NCBI RefSeq assembly: GCF_036226605.1
Contig: NZ_CP109000.1
Span: 3,964,501-4,028,500, forward strand
Direction: 5' to 3'
From: Streptomyces sp. NBC_00704
GTDB taxonomy: Bacteria > Actinomycetota > Actinomycetes > Streptomycetales > Streptomycetaceae
Length of the DNA: 64,000 nt
The translations under genes were made by a program, and so were the position numbers. Numbering within the stretch: the stretch's first letter is position 1; each line of letters opens with the position of its first letter. Below, one piece after another: positions 57,929 through 64,000 of this stretch. The notes under the pieces are model-generated. The model was not told where the DNA came from. It saw only the letters and a program-made list of their open reading frames with translations, and ran no database searches.

Positions 57929-58576
57929 ATGCGTAACAAGACGTTCGCCGCGGCCGCGCTGATCGCGGCCGCCACCCTCACCCTCTCCGCCTGCGGCAAC
58001 GACGACAGCGGCAGTTCCGTGGCCTCCGTCTCCCAGGACACCGCCCAGCGGCCCGTGACCGTGCTCGACCAGCCCTTCACCAAGCCCGCCCTGGTGCTCA
58101 CCGACACCCAGGGCAAGCCGTACGACCTCCGCAAGGAGACCGCCGGCCACCCCACGCTGATCTACTTCGGCTACACCAACTGCCCCGACGTCTGCCCGCT
58201 GACGATGAACAACATCGCCGTCGCCAAGAAGCAACTGCCCAAGGCCCAGCAGGACGCCCTGCGCGTCGTGTTCGTCACCACCGACCCGGACCGCGACACC
58301 CCGGCCGCGCTCGGCAAATGGCTCCAGGGCATCGACCCCCAGGTCGTCGGCCTGAGCGGAAAGTTCGCCACTGTCCAGGCCGCCGCCCGCCGCCTCGGCA
58401 TCACCGTCGAACCCCCTCACAAGGACAAGAACGGCAAGATCGTCTCCACCCACGGAACCCAGGTCGTCGCCTTCTCCCCGAAGACGGACGCGGGCTACCT
58501 CCTGTACGGCGAGAGCGCCACGGTCGACGACTACACCAAGGACCTCCCCAAGATCGTCAAGGGGGAGAACCCGTGA
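57929..58576 (+). CDS. sco: Sco/SenC copper chaperone lipoprotein
   Basis: A 215-residue lipoprotein (lipobox TLSAC, Cys22) with a thioredoxin fold. Copper site: NCPDVCPLTMNN (C-x3-C) near 92 and the later His in GKIVSTHGTQVVAF. Sco proteins reduce or load the CuA centre of cytochrome c oxidase subunit II. It lies in the sco-PCuAC-copCD-dtpA order described for Streptomyces lividans. Its stop overlaps the next start (GTGA). Confidence 0.94.
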   Translation: MRNKTFAAAALIAAATLTLSACGNDDSGSSVASVSQDTAQRPVTVLDQPFTKPALVLTDTQGKPYDLRKETAGHPTLIYFGYTNCPDVCPLTMNNIAVAKKQLPKAQQDALRVVFVTTDPDRDTPAALGKWLQGIDPQVVGLSGKFATVQAAARRLGITVEPPHKDKNGKIVSTHGTQVVAFSPKTDAGYLLYGESATVDDYTKDLPKIVKGENP

Positions 58577-59043
58577 GGCCGACGCGGTCCGCACGACTGC
58601 TCGCCGTACCCGCCACGATGGTCACGGGCGCACTCCTGCTGGCGGGCTGCGGATCGGACGCCGACGGCACCGCCGACCTGTCCGTCCAGGCCGCCTACAT
58701 CCCGCAGCCCGTCTCCGACACCATGGCCGCCGGCTTCCTCACCATCGTGAACAAGGGCGACGCCCAGGACGAGCTGACCTCCGTCACCAGCCCGGCCGCG
58801 GGCCAGGTGACCCTCCACAGGACCGCCGGATCCTCAATGGAGCAGGTCGGCTCCTTCGACGTGCCCGCACACGGTCGACTCGTGTTCAACAGCGGCGGCA
58901 ACCACCTGATGTTCGAGATGCTGAAGACGAAGCCGGTACAGGGCGACACCGTGACCGTCCGGCTCCACTTCGCCTCCTCCGACCCCCTCACGGTCGAGAT
59001 GCCGGTGAAGTCCGCCACGTACACCCCCAAGACCGGCCACTGA
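58573..59043 (+). CDS. ecuC: PCuAC copper chaperone lipoprotein (ECuC-like)
   Basis: A 156-residue lipoprotein (lipobox LLAGC). The PCuAC Cu(I) motif H-x10-M-x21-H-x-M is seen as LHRTAGSSMEQVG followed by the NHLMFEM segment; ligand spacing is close to but should be checked against the consensus. Other family residues: AAGFLTIVNKGDAQDELTSV and PVQGDTVTVRLHF. Passes Cu(I) to Sco for oxidase assembly. Overlaps sco by four bases. Confidence 0.93.
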   Translation: MRPTRSARLLAVPATMVTGALLLAGCGSDADGTADLSVQAAYIPQPVSDTMAAGFLTIVNKGDAQDELTSVTSPAAGQVTLHRTAGSSMEQVGSFDVPAHGRLVFNSGGNHLMFEMLKTKPVQGDTVTVRLHFASSDPLTVEMPVKSATYTPKTGH

Positions 59044-59056
59044 GGGAGGGACCACC

Positions 59057-61045
59057 TTGACGCAGACCATCGCCCCCCGCGTCCGGATGCTCGTGCTGCT
59101 GTTCCTGGCGGTCGCCGGCGCACTCCTGGCCGGCGCCGGACCCGCCTCCGCGCACGCCGCGCTGACCGGCAGCGACCCCGCGCAGGGGGTGGTGGTCGAC
59201 AAGGCACCCACGCAGGTGTCGCTCACCTTCTCCGAGACCGTCTCGATGAACGACGACTCCGTGCGCGTCCTGGACCCCAAGGGCACCCGCGTCGACACCG
59301 GCAAACCGTCCGAGGTCGGCGGCGCCACCTACGCCGTCCAGCTGCACACCGGGCTGCCCGACGGCACCTACACCGTGACCTACCAGGTCGTCTCCGCCGA
59401 CAGCCACCCCGTCGCCGGCGCCTACACCTTCTCCATCGGCTCCCCCTCCGAGACCACCGTGTCGGTGTCCGACCAGGTGGCCGGCGGCGGAGTCGTCGGC
59501 TGGCTCTACGGCCTCGGCCGGTACGCCTCGTACGCCGGGTTCATCGTGATGGCCGGCGGGGCCGTCTTCGTCCTCGCCTGCTGGCCACGCGGCACCGGAG
59601 TGCGGGCCATGCAACGCCTCGTCCTCTCCGGCTGGCTCGCCATGACCGCCGCCACTCTCTTCCTGCTGCTCCTGCGCGGCTCCTACGCCGGATCCGGAAA
59701 ACTCGGGGACGTCTTCGACCTCGACCTCCTCGGACAGGTCCTCCAGACCAAGACCGGCGCCGCCCTCGTCTCCCGGCTGCTGCTGCTCGCCGCCGCCGCA
59801 CTGTTCATCGCCGTGCTCTTCGGCGCCTACGACAAGCGCGAGGACGAGGAGAAGCGGGACCTGACCTTCGGGCTCGCGATCGGCGGAACCGTCGTGTCCG
59901 CCGGGCTGGCGGCGAGCTGGGCCATGGCCGAACACGCCTCCACCGGCTTGCAGCCGGGCATCGCCATGCCCGTCGACGTGCTGCACCTGCTGGCCGTCGC
60001 GACCTGGCTCGGCGGACTCACCGCCCTCCTCGTCGCCCTCTACCGCGCGCCCGCCGACCGGCCCGTCGAGGGCGCCGCCGTCCGCCGGTTCTCCCAGGTC
60101 GCCTTCGGCAGCGTCGTCACCCTCGTCGCCACCGGCGTCTACCAGTCCTGGCGCCAGCTCGGCTCCTGGTCCGCCTTCACCGACACCCGCTACGGCCAGC
60201 TGCTCCTCGTCAAGATCGGCCTCGTCGCACTGCTCGTGGGCATCGCCTGGATCTCCCGCCGGTGGACCTCCCGCCTCACGGACACGACGGCCTCCACCGC
60301 ACCCGCCGCGCAGACGGCCACGGCTCACCAGTCCGTGGTCACGGCGGGCCGGCGGTCGGGAGCCACGGCCGGCGCGACCACCGGCCCCGCCGCGGGCCAG
60401 GGCGACTCCAAGGGCGGGAAGGGCGCGAAGGGTGCCGAGACCGCCCCGGGAAGCGACGAACGCGCCGCGCAGCTCGCCCGGCAGCAGGCCGCCGTCGACG
60501 CCACCCGCGAGAAGAGACTGCGGGACTCCGACGCCGACCGCTTCGGCCTGCGCCGCTCGGTGTTCGCGGAGGCCGGCGTCGCCGTCGTGCTGCTCGCCGT
60601 CACCACCGTCCTGACCTCGACCGAGCCCGGCCGCACGGAGCAGGACGCCGCCAAGGCCACCAGCGCCTCGAAGTCCGCCTCGGCCTCCTCGGACTCCGCC
60701 TCCGGCGCGCTCACCCTGGACATGTCCTTCGACACCGGCGGCACGGACGGCAAGGGCGTGGTCAGCGTCGACCTCGACCCCGCACGCGCCGGCGCCAACG
60801 AGATGCACGTCTACGTCACCCGCCCCAACGGCCGCGCCTTCGACGTGCCCGAGGTCAAGGTCGCCTTCACCCTCGAGGCCAAGGACATCGGACCGCTGCC
60901 CGTCACCCCCGACCACATCACCACCGGCCACTGGGCGGCGAGCGCCGTGCAGATCCCCCTGGCCGGCGAATGGAAGGTCGCCGTCACCGTGCGCACCTCC
61001 GACATCGACCAGGTGACCGTGTCCAAGAACGCTCAGATCGGCTGA
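59057..61045 (+). CDS. copCD: CopC-CopD fusion protein (copper binding and membrane domain)
   Basis: A 662-residue protein. The signal peptide ends in ASA, then HAALTGSDPAQG begins the CopC domain, whose Cu(II) site uses the N-terminal His with the Asp/His in VSADSHPVAGAYTF. Residues about 145-405 form an eight-helix CopD domain (YGLGRYASYAGFIVMAGGAVFVL; LHLLAVATWLGGLTALLVAL). After a Thr/Ala/Lys-rich loop and another helix near 510, a beta domain (MSFDTGGTDGKGVVSVDLDPARAG) resembles FixH/YtkA-like modules. GAGGGAGG precedes the TTG start, and the gene lies 13 bp after ecuC. Confidence 0.92.
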   Translation: MTQTIAPRVRMLVLLFLAVAGALLAGAGPASAHAALTGSDPAQGVVVDKAPTQVSLTFSETVSMNDDSVRVLDPKGTRVDTGKPSEVGGATYAVQLHTGLPDGTYTVTYQVVSADSHPVAGAYTFSIGSPSETTVSVSDQVAGGGVVGWLYGLGRYASYAGFIVMAGGAVFVLACWPRGTGVRAMQRLVLSGWLAMTAATLFLLLLRGSYAGSGKLGDVFDLDLLGQVLQTKTGAALVSRLLLLAAAALFIAVLFGAYDKREDEEKRDLTFGLAIGGTVVSAGLAASWAMAEHASTGLQPGIAMPVDVLHLLAVATWLGGLTALLVALYRAPADRPVEGAAVRRFSQVAFGSVVTLVATGVYQSWRQLGSWSAFTDTRYGQLLLVKIGLVALLVGIAWISRRWTSRLTDTTASTAPAAQTATAHQSVVTAGRRSGATAGATTGPAAGQGDSKGGKGAKGAETAPGSDERAAQLARQQAAVDATREKRLRDSDADRFGLRRSVFAEAGVAVVLLAVTTVLTSTEPGRTEQDAAKATSASKSASASSDSASGALTLDMSFDTGGTDGKGVVSVDLDPARAGANEMHVYVTRPNGRAFDVPEVKVAFTLEAKDIGPLPVTPDHITTGHWAASAVQIPLAGEWKVAVTVRTSDIDQVTVSKNAQIG

Positions 61046-61052
61046 CCGCACC

Positions 61053-62519
61053 ATGCCCGACCCGTCCCTCCCCGACGCCCGCACACCCGACTCCCCCGGC
61101 CCCGGCGCCCACCCGAGCAGGAGCGGAACAGACAAGAGCGGAACAGAGAAGAGCGCGACAGCCAGGAGCGCCACGCCCAAGGCCAGGACGGGCACGGCCC
61201 GTGCGCCCAAGACTGCCGGGACGAAGGCCGCCCCGGCGAAGGACGGCGCGGCCCGCGCAAGCGCCGCCGCCTCCGCTCCTTCCCCCGCCGCCTCCTCGGG
61301 CGAGGGGCTCACCCGGCGCAAGCTGCTCGGCACCGCCGGAGCGACCGGACTCGTCCTCGGCGCTGCGGGCGCGGCCGCCGGATATGCCGCGGCCCCCGCC
61401 CAGGCGACCCCGCTCTCCTCCATCGGATCCGGGCAGGCGATGTTCCACGTGAAACATCAGCCCGGAATCACCCAGGGCCTCCAGGCACGCGGTCATCTCG
61501 TCGCGTTCGACCTCGCCGCGGGAGCCGGCCGCAAGGAGGCCGCCGCCCTGCTGCGCCGCTGGTCGGAGACGGCCCGGCGGCTGATGGCCGGTGAGGCCGC
61601 CCCCCACGGCGACACCGATGTGGCCCGCGACGCCGGCCCCTCGTCCCTGACGATCACCTTCGGCTTCGGCAACAGCTTCTTCGCCCGCACCGGCCTGGAG
61701 AAGCAGCGGCCGGTCGCCCTCGACCCGCTCCCGGACTTCTCCTCCGACCACCTCGACAAGGCCCGCAGCAACGGTGACCTCTGGGTGCAGATCGGCGCGG
61801 ACGACGCCCTGGTCGCCTTTCACGCCCTGCGCGCCGTCCAGAAGGACGCGGGCAGCGCCGCGAAGGTCCGCTGGCAGATGAACGGCTTCAACCGGACGCC
61901 GGGCGCCACCGCCCACCCCATGACCGCCCGCAACCTGATGGGCCAGCTGGACGGGACCCGCAATCCCCGGACGACCGACTCCGACTTCGACGAGCGCATC
62001 TTCGTCCCGGCCTCCGGCACCAAGGACCCGGCCTGGATGGCCAACGGCTCCTACGCCGTCGTCCGCCGCATCCGCATGCTCCTCGACGACTGGGAGAAAC
62101 TGTCGCTCGCGGCGCAGGAGCAGGTCATCGGGCGACGCAAGGCGGACGGGGCGGCCCTGTCCGGAGGGACCGAGACCACCGAGATGGACCTGGAGAAGAC
62201 CGACGCCAACGGCGATCTGGTCGTCCCGATCAATGCACACGCGCGCATCACCCGTCCCGACCAGAACGGCGGCGCGGCCATGCTGCGGCGCCCCTTCTCC
62301 TACCACGACGGCATCGACCCCGACGGCGCCCCCGACGCGGGCCTGCTCTTCGTCTGCTGGCAGGCGGACCCGCTGCGCGGCTTCGTCACCGTGCAGCGCA
62401 AGCTGGACCGCGGCGACGCGCTCTCGCAGTACATCCGCCACGAGTCGAGCGGCCTGTTCGCGGTGCCCGGCGGGGCCGCGGAGGGGGAGTACGTGGGCCA
62501 GCGCCTCCTGGAGGCCTGA
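61053..62519 (+). CDS. dtpA: Tat-exported DyP-type haem peroxidase (DtpA/EfeB)
   Basis: A 488-residue protein with an unusually long, Ala/Thr/Lys-rich leader of about 85 residues before the Tat motif LTRRKLLGTAG, then AAPAQA cleavage. The peroxidase shows GFGNSFFARTG, the distal GQLDGTRNP (Asp; motif GxxDG), the proximal His in NAHARITRP and the LRRPFSY segment. In S. lividans DtpA takes part in copper delivery needed for GlxA and oxidase function. EfeB-type iron-transport partners (EfeU/EfeO) are absent. The codons for MFHVKH contain a parS-like site at 61441. Confidence 0.93.
   Translation: MPDPSLPDARTPDSPGPGAHPSRSGTDKSGTEKSATARSATPKARTGTARAPKTAGTKAAPAKDGAARASAAASAPSPAASSGEGLTRRKLLGTAGATGLVLGAAGAAAGYAAAPAQATPLSSIGSGQAMFHVKHQPGITQGLQARGHLVAFDLAAGAGRKEAAALLRRWSETARRLMAGEAAPHGDTDVARDAGPSSLTITFGFGNSFFARTGLEKQRPVALDPLPDFSSDHLDKARSNGDLWVQIGADDALVAFHALRAVQKDAGSAAKVRWQMNGFNRTPGATAHPMTARNLMGQLDGTRNPRTTDSDFDERIFVPASGTKDPAWMANGSYAVVRRIRMLLDDWEKLSLAAQEQVIGRRKADGAALSGGTETTEMDLEKTDANGDLVVPINAHARITRPDQNGGAAMLRRPFSYHDGIDPDGAPDAGLLFVCWQADPLRGFVTVQRKLDRGDALSQYIRHESSGLFAVPGGAAEGEYVGQRLLEA
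61441..61456. promoter_or_regulatory. parS-like ParB-binding site inside dtpA
   Basis: TGTTCCACGTGAAACA matches the Streptomyces/bacterial parS TGTTTCACGTGAAACA at 15 of 16 positions. ParB sites in Streptomyces cluster around oriC and often lie in genes. Confidence 0.75.
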
Positions 62520-62642
62520 GGCCTGACGCGGGCGGACCCCGCGGAATCCGCGACGTCACGCCCCGCTGCGCGGATTCATTCCTGCGAGGGCACCTAGTGA
62601 GACGCACGCACCCCGCCGGGCGAGGGCCATTAGGGTGAGGTC

Positions 62643-63575
62643 ATGCCAGCGAGCTATGCGTATCTCGGTCCCGAGGGCACCTTCACGGAGGTCGCCCTGC
62701 GCACGCTTCCGGAGGCGGCCACCCGGCAGCTCATGCCGTACGTGTCGGTGCAGTCCGCGCTCGACGCGGTCCGCTCCGGCGAGGCCGAGGCGGCGTTCGT
62801 GCCCATCGAGAACTCCGTCGAGGGCGGTATCACCACGACGCTGGACGAGCTGGTCGCGGGCGCCCCGCTGATGATCTACCGCGAGGTGCTGCTGTCCATC
62901 ACGTTCGCCCTGCTGGTACGGCCCGGCACCGAGCTGGCGGACATCAAGACGGTCTCGGCCCACCCGGCCGCGCAGCCCCAGGTGCGCAACTGGCTGAAGG
63001 CGAACCTCCCGGACGCCGCCTGGGAGTCGGCCGCCTCCAACGCGGACGCCGCCCGGCTCGTCCAGGAGGGCCGCTACGACGCCGCCTTCGCCGGCGAGTT
63101 CGCCGCCGCCCGCTACGGACTGACCGCCCTGGAAACCGAGATCCACGACGCCGAGAACGCGCAGACCAGGTTCGTCCTGGTGGGGCGGCCCGCCCGGCCT
63201 GCGGCGCCGACCGGCGCGGACAAGACGTCCGTCGTGCTGTGGCAGCGCGACGACCATCCCGGCGGCCTGCGCGACCTTCTGGGCGAGTTCGCCACCCGCG
63301 GCGTCAACCTCATGCTGTTGCAGTCCCGCCCGACCGGCGCGGGCATCGGCAATTACTGCTTCTGCATCGACGCCGAAGGGCACATCTCCGACCGCCGGAT
63401 GGCCGAGGCCCTCATGGGGCTGAAAAGGATCTGCCGAGAGGTGCGCTTTCTCGGTTCGTATCCGCGTGCGGAGGTCGACGCGGCGGATGTCGAGACCCCG
63501 CTGCCCGGAACCTCCGACGGGGAGTTCATGGCGGCCGCGGACTGGGTGGCGCGCTGCCAGGACGGCCGTTTCTGA
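62643..63575 (+). CDS. pheA: Prephenate dehydratase
   Basis: A 310-residue cytosolic enzyme converting prephenate to phenylpyruvate in phenylalanine synthesis. The catalytic domain spans 1-185: YAYLGPEGTFTEVAL, FVPIENSVEGGITTTLDEL, SAHPAAQPQVRNWL (HPQA-like), and NAQTRFVLVGR with the Thr of the TRF motif. The regulatory ACT domain (about 200-280) carries PGGLRDLLGEFATRGVNLMLLQSRP, the ESRP-type Phe-binding motif read as QSRP. No chorismate mutase domain, as usual for actinobacteria. Confidence 0.95.
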   Translation: MPASYAYLGPEGTFTEVALRTLPEAATRQLMPYVSVQSALDAVRSGEAEAAFVPIENSVEGGITTTLDELVAGAPLMIYREVLLSITFALLVRPGTELADIKTVSAHPAAQPQVRNWLKANLPDAAWESAASNADAARLVQEGRYDAAFAGEFAAARYGLTALETEIHDAENAQTRFVLVGRPARPAAPTGADKTSVVLWQRDDHPGGLRDLLGEFATRGVNLMLLQSRPTGAGIGNYCFCIDAEGHISDRRMAEALMGLKRICREVRFLGSYPRAEVDAADVETPLPGTSDGEFMAAADWVARCQDGRF

Positions 63576-64000
63576 CCCTTCCGCGGGTCACCCGGCGCGA
63601 ACCCGGAACCGACCCGGCACCGGCCGGACAGGCGTCCGGCAGGCGCTCGAGCGGGTCCGGGGCTGGTCCTACCTGCATATCTTCGTTATCCACAGAAGTT
63701 ATCCACAGGGCGGCTTCTCGACCTGAGGACAAGTCGACAACGAAGCATCATTCAGTCGACAAATCGGTCCTCATCCCCTCAGGGTGACGGGCAACCCGCA
63801 CGTCACCCCTCGTCCACCTGTTTCCTCCGATCAACCCTTCAGGGCGACCCATTTCCACCCGAAAGTGGGCTGAGGTCGGGTTTGGGAAGGGAATTCGCCG
63901 GTGCGGAAGGAGGCTTCGGAATGATCAATTCCGATGTCCACAGATCTTTCGCACACCCTGTGGATAACTCACACGGGGCGCGGGTTCCTGTGGACAACTC
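63576..64000. other. Intergenic region with DnaA-box cluster
   Basis: DnaA boxes TTATCCACA at 63686-63694 and 63699-63707 (plus), ATGTCCACA at 63934-63942 (8/9), TTATCCACA at 63959-63967 (minus) and TTGTCCACA at 63989-63997 (minus). Also present: GAGGAC/GTCCTC arms at about 63725 and 63767. No gene is seen. The cluster may continue past the window. Confidence 0.85.

Noticed and set aside
61053..62519. EfeUOB iron-uptake operon membership for the DyP peroxidase
   Set aside because: No EfeU or EfeO gene is adjacent; the neighbours are copper genes, so the DtpA role fits better.

Overview
The window is high-GC actinobacterial DNA of Streptomyces type. Support for this comes from strong third-position GC bias, frequent GTG/TTG starts, ATGA/GTGA operon overlaps, an SSI-type protease inhibitor, a SigE-type sigma factor, RsbW/SpoIIE-like regulators, MocR and TetR regulators, and a complete actinomycete integrative and conjugative element (AICE). 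The right end carries pheA followed by a DnaA-box cluster, and dtpA contains a parS-like site, so the window probably lies in the origin-proximal core arm of the chromosome.

Layout. 0-4.7 kb (minus): response regulator, sensor kinase with a His-rich repeat tail, a GT2-GtrA glycosyltransferase and a GT39-type glycosyltransferase cut by the window edge. 5-9.6 kb: a DUF2797 protein, a rhomboid protease, two small conserved proteins and a secreted beta-propeller protein. 9.9-11.7 kb: a small islet between a 27-bp tRNA-Arg fragment and the intact tRNA-Arg gene, with a membrane-anchored protein and a broken IS5-type transposase. 11.6-13.2 kb: tRNA-Arg(ACG), tRNA-Ser(GCU) and an SSI-family inhibitor. 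13.2-17.9 kb: a 1,560-residue PAS/degenerate-kinase/receiver protein. 18-22.7 kb: TetR and a divergent MFS exporter sharing two near-identical palindromes, an acyl-CoA ligase and a SigE-family sigma factor. 23-25.8 kb (minus): an operon resembling the ChsH2/ChsH1/Ltp2 steroid side-chain system. 26.3-27.2 kb: a chromosomal primase-polymerase preceded by a strong LexA (SOS) box.

27.4-40.6 kb: the AICE, inserted in the 3' end of tRNA-Ser(UGA). It has a GntR repressor overlapping a GNAT gene, then a rightward transfer operon (DUF6284, a Pycsar-effector-like PycTM protein, a DUF2637 spread protein, an RRQRL zinc protein, small proteins, FtsK/TraB-type translocase, a Spd-like membrane protein). A replication block follows (prim-pol, zinc protein, DUF3631 ATPase), then an iteron cluster, excisionase, integrase and the intact tRNA. 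A diverged 59-bp tRNA fragment marks the far end.

40.9-55.7 kb: core regulatory and envelope genes: lipoprotein, HtrA-type protease divergent from a glycerophosphodiesterase, two RsbW-like ATPases, a SEC-C/DUF5926 protein, a terminator-bounded candidate small RNA, a degenerate prim-pol-like protein, a GAF-SpoIIE phosphatase, aminopeptidase P, MocR and an MFS exporter. 56-62.5 kb: a six-gene copper block (Met/His-rich membrane protein, YcnI, Sco, PCuAC, CopCD, Tat-exported DyP peroxidase) matching the Streptomyces pathway for copper delivery to cytochrome c oxidase. 62.6-63.6 kb: pheA. 63.7-64 kb: five DnaA boxes.

Most noteworthy: the PycTM-like protein inside the conjugation operon with no cyclase; the iteron origin overlapping rep; the SOS-box-controlled prim-pol beside the AICE target and three prim-pol-fold proteins in one window; the TCTCAG motif shared by the two-component operon and htrA; the parS-like and DnaA-box sites; the candidate small RNA; and several intergenic minisatellites and a 40-bp perfect palindrome. 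All calls were made by reading the sequence, without database searches.
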